Assembly (NCBI GenBank): GCA_023284085.1
Contig: JAKVHY010000008.1
Location: 62,001 to 126,000, forward strand
Length of the DNA stretch: 64,000 nt
DNA from: Shewanella benthica
Lineage (GTDB): Bacteria; Pseudomonadota; Gammaproteobacteria; Enterobacterales; Shewanellaceae
Reading direction: 5' to 3'
In this document: piece by piece, positions 45,582 to 54,800 of the stretch
How the letters are laid out: every line of letters begins with the position of its first letter
Numbering within the stretch: the first letter of the stretch is position 1
The notes under the pieces: model-generated
The model's database searches: none
What the model was told of the DNA's origin: nothing
Seen by the model: only the letters and a program-made list of their open reading frames with translations
Position numbers and translations under genes: made by a program

Positions 45582-47546
45582 TTAGTTCATCTTATGCCTG
45601 TCGCCACTTATTCTCAGCTCGGGGATAAATTGTTTCGTACCAGCTGACTGCGTAGCATTTATTTTCTGCGGTGTCTGGGATAACTGAGGTGAAATAGTCA
45701 GATTATCTAACCAAGACTGACCTTGATTCATCTGGATTGGAGAGGGTAAATTACCGATAAGCTGAGCGCCATCTAAAGCCGGTAAGATTTGATTGATAAC
45801 GAAGGCCGCTCTTTGAGGAACTGTAGAGCCTGGACTGTTCTCACCTATGCGTCCACGTTGTCCCCAGTCAACGGTGATACTGGCAGCTGTGGCATTGTCC
45901 GGGTTATCTGTGATGCCGACATCGCGCATTATTCCAAATCTGTAGCTCATCATGGCTTCTTCGAACAACATGGCGGTATCTTCACGACTGGTTGAATAGG
46001 CGTAATAGTCTGTTGCATTGTCATCGGAGAAGAAGCCGGTTATGTCACTTGGCAGATAAGCTTGCTGCGTAGCTGTGGCGGTTTCTCCTCTGAAGCTGAC
46101 GTCGGCGAGACTATACATTTCGTCGCTTAGAAGGGGGTACAGGGTCGTGACTCGATCGGATATTAACTCGCCGGCCGAGGTGCGGCGATTATAGTGATCT
46201 AACAAGGTTTGGTCATCGACAGGGATGGTGTGATAAATCGAACTTGGGAAGAAGTCATTGGCATGGGCGAGCTCATGAAATAATAGCGAGGACAAATCTG
46301 GAGCCATCAGGGTCATGGTGCGATCTGTCCTAAGCTCTCTGGGACTGGAATATGACACATAGGCATTATCTTTTACATAACGCCAGGGCATGATGAAGCC
46401 TAACTGATTGCCAAATGCGCTACGAAAATCCGCCGCTTCGTTGATCACATCTCGCTCTTCGGCGAGTAACCAAAGGTCTGTGGGATCTAAGTATATCGCG
46501 CCGGTGACGACCCAATAAAATGATGGGCGAATATCGTAGCTGATCACTATGGCGGTTACCGATTGTAACAGTAGAGCAAAGTCGCTATCTGGATCCATTT
46601 TATCGAGAAATGTCTCGAAATTTTCTCCCATCCATCGATGCGAAACCAGGACTCTCTCCATGATCTTCTCTTTCTCGGAGAGGGAAAGAGTTTGACCGAG
46701 TAAGGGTAACTGCTCGATGGTACAGGGGGAGAGCAGTTGATTGGAATAAACGCACGAATTGAGTGCGCTTTTGTAGGATGAGTTCTCTCTGTAGGCAAAT
46801 GTGCGGGCTACAGGTTCATCGAAATAGGGGGAGCTAATGGCGGACTCATTAGTGATTAGCGTCAGGACTTCATCGATAACCGTTTCACCATCGACACTGG
46901 CAGTTGCTCTTAATATGGCGATAGTATCTGAGTTAACTGCCGGGGCCTTAAATTGAGGGCGTTCGATATTACTGATATCTATGTTTAGTTCGGGTCCAAA
47001 TGCGATACACCAGCTAAGTGCTGATGGGATTTCATCTGCATTGACGCCGATTCTATCGACTCTAAAACTGACATCGTTACCTTCAACCACCTGTTGGTCG
47101 CTGCGGACATTGAACTGAGCTGTAGTCATTGCCGAAACAGATATATTGATTGTTTCATTGAAGGACATTCCGCTACCTGAAATATTAACGGAGAAGCTAT
47201 AGTCTCCAGCATCGGCAAATTGAAATGCTAAAATAGGACTTTTTATCGATTTCAGTATAAGGGACTGACCGGCAGTTTGCCCCCACTCGAAGGCGAGTCC
47301 TTTACTATCCGAGCCCGCTATTCTTGCGACTATGGCGGCGGATTGATTGGCGTTATAGCTAGGTTCGGTGACAAATTCTAATGCCGAAGAGGTAGATATA
47401 ACCGTTAATTGGGTTTGCTGTTCGCATCGAGTTAGATTAGGGGGCGGTGGATCGATAGGTATATTGTTATCCCCATCTGAACTCCCCCCGCCGCAGGCCG
47501 CTAGGGCTAAAACACTGACTAGGGTAAGCGTGTTAAGTTTCCTCAT
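45582..47546 (-). CDS. Putative surface lipoprotein with zinc-protease-like HELAH motif
   Basis: 654 residues. Lipoprotein signal with lipobox LAAC at about residues 15-18, followed by a Gly/Ser/Pro-rich tether. Residues about 45-240 look like two Ig/cadherin-like beta domains. The C-terminal ~400 residues carry LLFHELAHANDFFP. This fits the HExxH zinc-peptidase pattern, but no third ligand can be assigned with confidence. No family name is recognised. The start methionine begins a typical lipoprotein signal. Single gene, convergent with hda. Confidence 0.72.
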   Translation of the reverse strand: MRKLNTLTLVSVLALAACGGGSSDGDNNIPIDPPPPNLTRCEQQTQLTVISTSSALEFVTEPSYNANQSAAIVARIAGSDSKGLAFEWGQTAGQSLILKSIKSPILAFQFADAGDYSFSVNISGSGMSFNETINISVSAMTTAQFNVRSDQQVVEGNDVSFRVDRIGVNADEIPSALSWCIAFGPELNIDISNIERPQFKAPAVNSDTIAILRATASVDGETVIDEVLTLITNESAISSPYFDEPVARTFAYRENSSYKSALNSCVYSNQLLSPCTIEQLPLLGQTLSLSEKEKIMERVLVSHRWMGENFETFLDKMDPDSDFALLLQSVTAIVISYDIRPSFYWVVTGAIYLDPTDLWLLAEERDVINEAADFRSAFGNQLGFIMPWRYVKDNAYVSYSSPRELRTDRTMTLMAPDLSSLLFHELAHANDFFPSSIYHTIPVDDQTLLDHYNRRTSAGELISDRVTTLYPLLSDEMYSLADVSFRGETATATQQAYLPSDITGFFSDDNATDYYAYSTSREDTAMLFEEAMMSYRFGIMRDVGITDNPDNATAASITVDWGQRGRIGENSPGSTVPQRAAFVINQILPALDGAQLIGNLPSPIQMNQGQSWLDNLTISPQLSQTPQKINATQSAGTKQFIPELRISGDRHKMN

Positions 47547-47674
47547 CGAAGGGGACTCCCGTTATGAATGTGTTCAATTATTATTTTAACCAAAATATAA
47601 CACGAGATTTAACATTCAAGCACTAGTTTTACCTAGAATTCTTGTGACACTAAGTAACGGAATAATAAGGGGTA

Positions 47675-47698
47675 TAAAAAAAGCGCCCTGAGGCGCTT
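47675..47698 (-). terminator. Terminator of the arsC-DUF2069 unit
   Basis: Minus strand: AAGCGCC/GGCGCTT stem with a four-base loop, followed by a T tract. Confidence 0.88.
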
Positions 47699-47724
47699 TA
47701 CTGTATTTGGTCAATTAAAGTCAG

Positions 47725-48096
47725 TTATTTCTTTTTCTTCTTTAACCCTAGACCTAATTCTTTGCCACGAATGCGGGCATAAAATGGAAAGCCTATCAGC
47801 AGGGCACCGAGCAGGAGTACCTCTACCAGAGCAAATACAAAATATTTCTCGGTGACGTAGAGTAAGGTGAGACCATGAAGCATATACAAACAGATGATGT
47901 AGCTGGCCCAAGCATAGGTGTAGGGCTTACCTGCTATGATGCCTTTCAAGGGGAAGAATAATGGGATGATCCACATAGCAGTGAACACCAGTGAATATTC
48001 ACCCGTGATTCCCTTGTTGATAAACCAAGCGCTGAGCATTAATACTAATGCCAGATAACCAGCTCGGCATAGTTGAAACAAACGAGTCGAATTCAT
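47725..48096 (-). CDS. DUF2069 family membrane protein
   Basis: 123 residues with three to four hydrophobic helices and a Lys-rich cytoplasmic tail (LGLKKKKK). It matches the DUF2069 family by the pattern FFPLKGIIAGKPYTYAWAS. Function unknown. It follows arsC by 9 bp, so the two are co-transcribed. Confidence 0.85.
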   Translation of the reverse strand: MNSTRLFQLCRAGYLALVLMLSAWFINKGITGEYSLVFTAMWIIPLFFPLKGIIAGKPYTYAWASYIICLYMLHGLTLLYVTEKYFVFALVEVLLLGALLIGFPFYARIRGKELGLGLKKKKK

Positions 48097-48105
48097 TGAA
48101 CAGCC

Positions 48106-48456
48106 TTATAGAATCGCAAGAACATTTTCGGGAGGACGGCCGATAGCGGCCTTATCGTTGGCCAGCACTATGGGTCGTTCAAGCAGTTTCGGGGTATCGA
48201 CGATAGCCTGAATGAGCTGCTCTTCGGTCAACTTGGTGTTGGCTAACCCTTGTTCTTTATATTCAGTCTCCTTGGTGCGCATTAACTCTCGCGCACTTAA
48301 ACCCAGTTTAGTGAGTAAATCTTCAATTTCACTCTTGTTGAGAGGAAATTTCAGATATTCAACTATTTGGATTTCGCAATCTCTTTCCTCTAATAAAGCA
48401 AGGGTTTGACGGCTTTTAGAGCAGCGTGGGTTATGAATAATACTGACCATAGTCAT
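48106..48456 (-). CDS. arsC: Arsenate reductase (glutaredoxin type)
   Basis: A 116-residue ArsC-family thioredoxin-fold protein with the catalytic cysteine in IIHNPRCSKSRQTLALLE and the arginine-bearing LLERPIVL. It reduces arsenate to arsenite with glutathione/glutaredoxin. No arsenite pump or ArsR is nearby, so a different physiological role is possible. The start is taken at 48456 (MTMVSIIHNP); 48450 is equally good, and the longer upstream frame is not family-like. Confidence 0.88.
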   Translation of the reverse strand: MTMVSIIHNPRCSKSRQTLALLEERDCEIQIVEYLKFPLNKSEIEDLLTKLGLSARELMRTKETEYKEQGLANTKLTEEQLIQAIVDTPKLLERPIVLANDKAAIGRPPENVLAIL

Positions 48457-48643
48457 AGGCTTATGTCCGAATGCAAATATTGCCGACATCATACTCGAAA
48501 ATGTGGCCAAAGTCACAATCAGAAAACATGGGTAATGGGGGGGTATCTTGGATTAATTCTTCATGATCCCTGTGTGTAAAAGGGAGGTGAGTAGCGGTGA
48601 CAGTCAGTGACCTCGACACAAGGTCACTGAAATGATTAAACCG

Positions 48644-50104
48644 TTACTGAAGAGCCTCTATTGCGGATTTAGCCTGCTTGAATTGTCGAATTCTAGCCTC
48701 GATTCTGGCAAGTTGTAGCGGCTTTTCTTGGGACAATCGATAAGCGAAATTAAGCTGGTCTATCGCACCTTTATAGTCTGCACCTAGCGCCATTGATTCT
48801 GCGTTGACAAAGTGCTCCATGGCTTTATTGCCCGTCTTTTTATATGCATCGCTGAGCAAGAAGAAAGGCAACTGATTTTGTTTGTCTAAGAAGATGAGTT
48901 CCTCGAGCAAAGGGATGGCTTGCGTAGCCTTGTCTGCTTCTATATACACATGGGCCAAGTTAGTGTTAATTACTTGAGAAAATGGCTTAAGTTCATGTTG
49001 TGTCTCGAGAAACTTTATGGCTTCATCGGTGGCCTCTCGCTGCACCAAGAGATCTGTCTTGGTATCGATATAAAATAGATTGTTGCTATCCTCTTTTAAT
49101 AAGTTATCGATTATCTCTTCGGCTTCATCGAAGTGCTTGGTTCTAAATAGGGCTAAAGCCTTACCGTAAAGGGCCGCATTTTTGAAGGTGTAGGTTCTTT
49201 TTCTGAGCTGTTTGTCGAATAAGGCAAGGGCAGCCTCTTCGCTGTAGCTGGAAAATCTGACCTGAATTCGCGCTTTCGCTAGCTGAAAGTCTATGTTATC
49301 CGGCACATACCTGTGGGGATATTGAGTCGCCCTGTTGCGGGCTTCTGTAATTCGTGACTCGGGGAGTGGGTGAGTCAACAACATCTGTGGAGGCTTACTG
49401 GTGAAGCGGTAGCGAGTAGCAAGTTTGGCGAAAAAATCTGCGGCGCCGTTGGGGTCGAAGCCTGCATCAACCAAAATTTGCATGCCTATTCTGTCTGCTT
49501 CTTTTTCATGAGCTCGGGTAAAGTTAATTTTGGCCTGAGTCGATAGGGCTTGTGTGGTGGCCAGTGCTGCCATCCCTGCCTGTGGTGAAGCTATTGTCAG
49601 GAGTATAGCGCCTAGCATGCCGACAATCGTTGCGGTTGAACTCTTATCTTGGGCTTCTAATGAACGGGCTAAGTGTCTTTGGGTAACGTGAGTAATTTCA
49701 TGGCCCAGTACCGAGGCTATCTGGCTCTCATTATCGGCGTTTAGAAACAAACCTGTGTGAACGCCGACGTGTCCTCCGAAGAAGGCAAAGGCGTTGATTT
49801 CATCATTTCTTAACAAGAAAAAATAGAAAGGGGTCTTAACACCCGTCGCATGAGCCACCAGTTTATTACCCAGTTCAGTCAAATATTGACTCAATACCGG
49901 GTCGTTGAGCATGGGGGCAGAGGAGCGGATAACCCGCATATAAGCATCGCCATAGATGGTCTCTTTCTCGAGACTGAAAGTATTGACGGCGGCAGTACCC
50001 AGATCGGGAAGGTCGTTGTTCGCAAAAGCCATAGGCGCGGTAGCACAGAAAAAAAGTGAAATGGCACCGGCTAACAGAGATTTGGTTGATGTAATTTTAC
50101 TCAA
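48644..50104 (-). CDS. bepA: Periplasmic metalloprotease/chaperone BepA (YfgC)
   Basis: 486 residues. Signal peptide, M48 metalloprotease domain with zinc motif HEITH (His145, Glu146, His149), then C-terminal TPR repeats (about 300-480). It assists or degrades stalled outer-membrane proteins such as LptD. No ATG precedes the signal peptide. I place the start at TTG 50104 because AAGGA lies five bases upstream; other TTGs at 50125 and 50140 are possible. The neighbour perM matches the E. coli pairing. Confidence 0.93.
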   Translation of the reverse strand: MSKITSTKSLLAGAISLFFCATAPMAFANNDLPDLGTAAVNTFSLEKETIYGDAYMRVIRSSAPMLNDPVLSQYLTELGNKLVAHATGVKTPFYFFLLRNDEINAFAFFGGHVGVHTGLFLNADNESQIASVLGHEITHVTQRHLARSLEAQDKSSTATIVGMLGAILLTIASPQAGMAALATTQALSTQAKINFTRAHEKEADRIGMQILVDAGFDPNGAADFFAKLATRYRFTSKPPQMLLTHPLPESRITEARNRATQYPHRYVPDNIDFQLAKARIQVRFSSYSEEAALALFDKQLRKRTYTFKNAALYGKALALFRTKHFDEAEEIIDNLLKEDSNNLFYIDTKTDLLVQREATDEAIKFLETQHELKPFSQVINTNLAHVYIEADKATQAIPLLEELIFLDKQNQLPFFLLSDAYKKTGNKAMEHFVNAESMALGADYKGAIDQLNFAYRLSQEKPLQLARIEARIRQFKQAKSAIEALQ

Positions 50105-50388
50105 ACTTATCCTTAATATGGGCAATGTGGTCTTGGTCAAGACATTCTCTAGGAACTAAGTCAATCATTATTAAACAAGCTGCTGAGTTTACTCGAATAA
50201 CTCATGTAATTATGTTTAATAGTGAGATTAATATTACCTGCAGTTTTGCGCATATTCCACACTTGTGTATATTCATTATGAATATTGCACTTCGCATTGA
50301 CCACGAGGTAATAGATTCACCATAGATCGCTTGTGGTTTGTCTTGCAACTTAGGATAATAGCCAAAGTTTGTTCATGGCAAGATTATT

Positions 50389-50604
50389 ATGGTTTTTATC
50401 GATTTAACCACACTTCGTTGTCCATTAGTGTTAGTCAAAGTCAAACTCGCATTGAAAAAACTCAGCAGCGACGATGTACTTTGTGTTTCGTTATCAGACA
50501 CTGGCTCTAGACAAGATGTTCCCCGATTTTTAAAAAAAGTCGGTTACCGTTACTCAGAAGTGAGAAATGATGACCGGGTATTAACATTAGAAATCGCTAA
50601 ATAG
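50389..50604 (+). CDS. TusA/SirA-like sulfurtransferase family protein
   Basis: A 71-residue protein with the TusA fold signature LRCPLVLVKVKLALKKL (Cys-Pro in the first helix) and the RQDVPRFLKKVGY segment. It probably handles sulfur as a persulfide carrier, but the partner is unknown. It lies between bepA and perM, a common arrangement in Shewanella, and is followed by perM after 58 bp. Confidence 0.85.
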   Translation: MVFIDLTTLRCPLVLVKVKLALKKLSSDDVLCVSLSDTGSRQDVPRFLKKVGYRYSEVRNDDRVLTLEIAK

Positions 50605-50662
50605 CGGGGCGCCCTGCACAATGACAACGAGACGATCAACAGTTTATTTTCAGGAATGGTGA

Positions 50663-51745
50663 ATGTTAACTTTATTGACAACTTGGTATAAAGAACGCTT
50701 TAGCGATCCCCAAGCGGTGACCTTAGTCTTTATTTTGATTGGGATAGCCTTAGCTATCTATTTTGCGGGGGGCTTGTTGGCGCCCTTGTTGGTGGCCTTA
50801 GTGCTGGCCTTCTTACTCGAGTGGCCAGTGGCACAAATGTCCAGACTAGGCATTAATCGCACTACGGCTGCCTCATTAGTGTTAGTCATGTTTGTGGGTG
50901 TTATGTTGCTGCTGATCTTCGGTCTGGTTCCCAGTATATGGAAACAGGGACTAGCCTTGGTCACCGACTTGCCGACCATGCTCGATAAAGGCTTGCTCAT
51001 CGTTCAAGGTTACGTCAATCAGTATCCGCAGTTTGTTAATCCGGATCAGCTCGATACTATGGTTCATGAGCTGAAGAAGATGCTGGACACACAGCACCTG
51101 TTGGATATAGGTAAGCAAATTCTTGGCTATTCTGCATCCTTGTTAGTCTTGATGGTATACGCCATTTTGGTTCCATTATTGGTATTTTTCTTTCTTAAAG
51201 ATAAAGACGAGCTGCTGCGTGGCAGTAAGCGATTTATTCCGACGAATCGAGATCTCGCCCATAAGGTCTGGATTGAGATGAACCAGCAGATATTTAACTA
51301 CATCCGAGGCAAAGTGATAGAGATAGTCATCATAGGTGTGGTGAGCTACATTTTCTTCGCCGTGATGGATCTCAGGTATGCAGCCCTATTAGGTGTGTTG
51401 ACCGGTTTTTCAGTACTCATTCCCTACGTTGGCGCAACCTTAGTGACCCTACCTATCGCGCTGGTGGCCTTCTTTCAATGGGGGATCAGCCCAGAATTTG
51501 GCTACCTTATGTTAGGTTACGGTATTATTCAGGCATTAGATGGTAACGTATTGGTGCCCATTCTTTTCTCCGATGCGGTGGATCTACATCCGGTGTTCAT
51601 TATTGCGGCGGTGTTGATTTTCGGCGGACTATGGGGCGTGTGGGGAGTGTTCTTCGCCATACCTTTAGCCTCTCTGGTTAAGGCGGTATTAAATGCCTGG
51701 CCGACACTAGAATCTCAGGTTGAGCCAGTAGAAACAGAGTCGTGA
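50663..51745 (+). CDS. perM: AI-2E family transporter PerM
   Basis: A 360-residue inner-membrane protein of the AI-2 exporter family (PerM/YfgO) with about eight hydrophobic segments. It has the conserved FLKDKDELLRGSKRFIP loop and the GFSVLIPYVGATLVTLPIAL motif. Adjacent to bepA as in E. coli. The substrate is uncertain: family members have been linked to autoinducer-2 export or Na+/H+ exchange. Confidence 0.9.
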   Translation: MLTLLTTWYKERFSDPQAVTLVFILIGIALAIYFAGGLLAPLLVALVLAFLLEWPVAQMSRLGINRTTAASLVLVMFVGVMLLLIFGLVPSIWKQGLALVTDLPTMLDKGLLIVQGYVNQYPQFVNPDQLDTMVHELKKMLDTQHLLDIGKQILGYSASLLVLMVYAILVPLLVFFFLKDKDELLRGSKRFIPTNRDLAHKVWIEMNQQIFNYIRGKVIEIVIIGVVSYIFFAVMDLRYAALLGVLTGFSVLIPYVGATLVTLPIALVAFFQWGISPEFGYLMLGYGIIQALDGNVLVPILFSDAVDLHPVFIIAAVLIFGGLWGVWGVFFAIPLASLVKAVLNAWPTLESQVEPVETES

Positions 51746-51766
51746 ATTGACTTGATTAACCTGTTT

Positions 51767-51790
51767 AAAAGGGCCTGAGGCCCTTTTTTT
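51767..51790 (+). terminator. Terminator after perM
   Basis: AAAAGGGCC/GGCCCTTTTTTT with a three-base loop. Confidence 0.9.
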
Positions 51791-51822
51791 ATGGCTGATT
51801 GTTGAGTGAACTAGTTGATAAA

Positions 51823-52716
51823 TTAATCATGGCACAGGGATTGTTTCGCCGTTACCGCCAGAGACCGATAGATGATGGTGGTCTGTTTGGCTTTAATGTT
51901 CCAATGTTGCCAATAAAGGGGTACACGCTTTCTCTTGCCAGGGGTGATCTCAATTAGTAGACCTTTCTCCAGCAATGGCTCGGCTTGAAGATGGCCTACT
52001 AGACCGTAGCCTAATCCCTGTAAAATGGCATCGAGAAAACTTTCTGAGGAGGGGATCTTGTGCTCACGCCAGCTGCCGGTTCTCATCTTAAAGTATTGGC
52101 TCAGATACTGCTCATGAAGTTTGTCTTTAGTTGAGAACACCACCGCAGGCGCTAACTCCAGAGAGGTTTGCGAGACGGTTATGGGGAAATATCGCTCGAT
52201 AAATTCAGGTGTTGCGACGCAAAGGTACTCCATATCCCCCAGATATTCACTGCTGCAACCGGTAAGTGCTTGTTTGCTTGTGGTGACGCAGCCAACCGCC
52301 TCGCCATTTTTTAATAAATGATGGGTGTAAGACTCATCATCGACAATCAGCTCAAGTAGCCATTGATGTCGCTTAAATACTTCACTCAACGCGGGTAAGA
52401 ACCAGGTTGCTAAACTGTCGGCATTGACGGCTATCTTCACTATGGTGGGTAAGCTTGGATCGTCTACATTCATCTCCACTCTGAGCTCACTTTCTAATAA
52501 CTCCACTTGAGAATAGTGACGTAATAAACGCTTACCGGTAGCCGTTGCTTCGACAGGTGTAGTACGTATGACTAAGGCTTGGCCGATTCTCTCCTCCAGC
52601 TGCTTTATCCGTTGTGACACGGCAGATTGAGTGATGCAGAGTACCTTGGCCGCGCGTTCGAAACCGCCCTCGGAGATCACTATGGAGAGGGCGCGCAGGT
52701 GTGCATAGTCGAGCAA
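51823..52716 (-). CDS. argP: LysR-type regulator ArgP
   Basis: A 297-residue LysR-family protein with an N-terminal winged helix (AKVLCITQSAVSQRIKQLEE) and a C-terminal substrate-binding domain. The ArgP identity rests on close resemblance of the N-terminus (DYAHLRALSIVISEGGFERA) and on the divergent argO. ArgP activates argO with arginine, and lysine blocks release. Confidence 0.93.
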   Translation of the reverse strand: MLDYAHLRALSIVISEGGFERAAKVLCITQSAVSQRIKQLEERIGQALVIRTTPVEATATGKRLLRHYSQVELLESELRVEMNVDDPSLPTIVKIAVNADSLATWFLPALSEVFKRHQWLLELIVDDESYTHHLLKNGEAVGCVTTSKQALTGCSSEYLGDMEYLCVATPEFIERYFPITVSQTSLELAPAVVFSTKDKLHEQYLSQYFKMRTGSWREHKIPSSESFLDAILQGLGYGLVGHLQAEPLLEKGLLIEITPGKRKRVPLYWQHWNIKAKQTTIIYRSLAVTAKQSLCHD

Positions 52717-52844
52717 AATATGACTCCTTGGAATGAAGTGGGTGGTGTATAAGTTTTACTTATACACCATAAAAAAGATTAGTTATATTTATTTATCCAG
52801 CTTGTGTACGCTTGAGACCAATCAGATGTTTTTAGGAAAAACCA

Positions 52845-53456
52845 ATGCAGGCATTCATTCAAGGTGTAGGAATAGGCGGTAGCCTTATCATGGCAGTAGG
52901 GGCGCAAAATGCGTTTGTACTCAAACAAGGCTTAAAACGTTCACACTCTCTGCCCATTGCCGCCCTGTGCTCTATCATAGATGCCTTGATGATCACCGCG
53001 GGTGTTGCGGGTTTAGGCCATCTTATTTTGGCATTTCCCTTGATAAAGGACATTGCCAGTATTGGTGGAGCCATTTTTCTACTGGTCTATGGTGCCAGGG
53101 CGCTCAAGTCATCGTTTAATGAGCAGAGTCTGGATCAGGGGACTAATAGTGGTACCGGGACGCTAAAAGCGGCCGTGTTAACCACATTAGGCATCAGTCT
53201 ACTCAACCCTCATCTGTATTTAGACACAGTGGTGTTATTGGGCAGCATCAGTGCTCAATTTGAAGGGGCCGATAGACCTTTGTTTGGCGCAGGCGCCGTT
53301 CTGGCTTCTTTCGTGTGGTTTTTTAGCTTAAGTTTTGGTGCCAGATATTTGAGCCCACTGTTTGAGAAGCCTAAAGCCTGGAGTTACCTGGACCGGTTTA
53401 TCTGCCTGACCATGTGGACGATTGCTTTGGTCTTGATATGGCCCTATTTCGCTTAG
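52845..53456 (+). CDS. argO: Arginine exporter ArgO (LysE family)
   Basis: A 203-residue inner-membrane protein with six hydrophobic segments and LysE-family motifs GGSLIMAVGAQNAFVLKQGL and LGISLLNPHLYLDTVVLLGS. It exports arginine (and possibly lysine or canavanine). Divergent from argP across 128 bp, where the ArgP-controlled promoter must lie. Confidence 0.94.
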   Translation: MQAFIQGVGIGGSLIMAVGAQNAFVLKQGLKRSHSLPIAALCSIIDALMITAGVAGLGHLILAFPLIKDIASIGGAIFLLVYGARALKSSFNEQSLDQGTNSGTGTLKAAVLTTLGISLLNPHLYLDTVVLLGSISAQFEGADRPLFGAGAVLASFVWFFSLSFGARYLSPLFEKPKAWSYLDRFICLTMWTIALVLIWPYFA

Positions 53457-53496
53457 ATTTCTCTCTAGCACTTTTTGTTTATGTGTTTTATAAGCA

Positions 53497-53525
53497 CAAA
53501 AAAGCCCGCGATGAGCGGGCTTTTG
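53497..53525. terminator. Bidirectional terminator between argO and bcp
   Basis: AAGCCCGC/GCGGGCTT with a five-base loop and A/T tracts on both sides. Confidence 0.9.
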
Positions 53526-53544
53526 TTTGCATAAGTTGATTGAA

Positions 53545-54015
53545 TTAGTCTTGCTTAAGATGTTTAAGCACAACTTCATGATGCTCTTTAGTCTTAAACT
53601 TGTTAAACAGGTGACTGATTTTACCATCTTGTCCAACTAAGAAGCTCAACCTATGGATACCGTCATAGACTTTGCCCATAAATTTTTTCTCTCCCCAGAT
53701 ACCGAAGGCATCGGCTATGGCATGATCTTCATCACTGAGAAGAGAGAAGTTCAATTCCTGCTTTTGTGCAAATCGTGCCAGCTTAGGGACTGGGTCTGGG
53801 CTAATGCCTAATACCGTGACTTTCAAGTCATTGAGTGCTTGCATGCTATCTCTAAGGCCGCAAGCTTGAACGGTACAGCCTGGTGTAGAGGCCTTGGGGT
53901 AGAAATAGACTAGAACAGGACCACTATTCAAACACTCTTTCAGAGAGATGAGCTTATCGTTTTGGTTTTTTAGCTCGAAGAGTGGGGCGTTATCGCCTGC
54001 AGTTAATGTATTCAT
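53545..54015 (-). CDS. bcp: Thioredoxin-dependent thiol peroxidase (Bcp, PrxQ type)
   Basis: A 156-residue peroxiredoxin with peroxidatic Cys47 in PKASTPGCTVQACGLRD and resolving Cys52 five residues later, the atypical 2-Cys arrangement of E. coli Bcp. It detoxifies peroxides and lipid hydroperoxides. Placed 9 bp after gcvR, as in E. coli. Confidence 0.95.
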   Translation of the reverse strand: MNTLTAGDNAPLFELKNQNDKLISLKECLNSGPVLVYFYPKASTPGCTVQACGLRDSMQALNDLKVTVLGISPDPVPKLARFAQKQELNFSLLSDEDHAIADAFGIWGEKKFMGKVYDGIHRLSFLVGQDGKISHLFNKFKTKEHHEVVLKHLKQD

Positions 54016-54024
54016 TTAAAACTC

Positions 54025-54564
54025 CTAGTTACTCGTGATGCCCTGCATGCGTTCGATGATACAGTCTAATGACATCTCTGAAGCCAGTTCATTGATGCTG
54101 GTTTCCAACTTATCCAGTTCGACTTTCTCCGGGACATTGATCGTTAGGAAAACATGTTGACTTGGATTTCCCTGAGCGTCTTCTTCTGCATGGGACCTCA
54201 CCGCGGCGAGATCTAAGGAGCGATCGGCAAGGAACTGAGTGATGTTTCCCATGGTGCCGCGCTGGTCTTGTCCGGTAAAGGTCACTTGCAGACGCGATAT
54301 ATAGTTGTGCGCCGTGTGCTTAGACGTGCGCTTCATCACCGTCATCAACTCGAGTTCAACGCTTAAGGCGGGGAGATGGGTTTCCATCTTAGTTATCGAG
54401 GCCCAGGAGCCTGATAGCATCATGATCAAGGTGAATTCATTGCCAAATAAGGCCATTCGACTGTCGACGATGTCACAGTCACATTCACTTGCAAGTCTTG
54501 CAAACTTACTGACAATTCCTGGGCGATCTGAGCCCATAGCAGTAACGACAAGATGATTGGACAT
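54025..54564 (-). CDS. gcvR: Glycine cleavage system transcriptional regulator GcvR
   Basis: 179 residues made of two ACT domains (about 5-85 and 90-170), beginning HLVVTAMGSDRPGIVSKFAR. GcvR binds GcvA and, without glycine, turns it into a repressor of the glycine cleavage operon. Divergent from dapA, as in E. coli. Confidence 0.93.
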   Translation of the reverse strand: MSNHLVVTAMGSDRPGIVSKFARLASECDCDIVDSRMALFGNEFTLIMMLSGSWASITKMETHLPALSVELELMTVMKRTSKHTAHNYISRLQVTFTGQDQRGTMGNITQFLADRSLDLAAVRSHAEEDAQGNPSQHVFLTINVPEKVELDKLETSINELASEMSLDCIIERMQGITSN

Positions 54565-54800
54565 GAATTTTCCTTATTTATAGCCAGCTTTGTACATAAA
54601 TGCATCATTTCAGGTGCATTTCTCTATTGTGACTAATGCTACCACAAGATCGTAGAGATGAGATCCCCGTCTGATACAACAAACTTGTCATTACATACAC
54701 TGCATGGTGAAAAAATCTTAACGCGATTCAATCGTTGAAATGCTTGTTTTTAATGGACAGCATCAGTACCATAGCCAGTCCTGAATCCTGGGGAAGTCAC

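Noticed and set aside
48106..48456. Arsenic-resistance operon
   Set aside because: Only the reductase-like gene is present; the neighbours are DUF2069 and bepA, with no ArsR or arsenite pump.
52717..52844. Specific ArgP box between argP and argO
   Set aside because: The gap must hold it, but I could not mark a convincing symmetrical site by eye.
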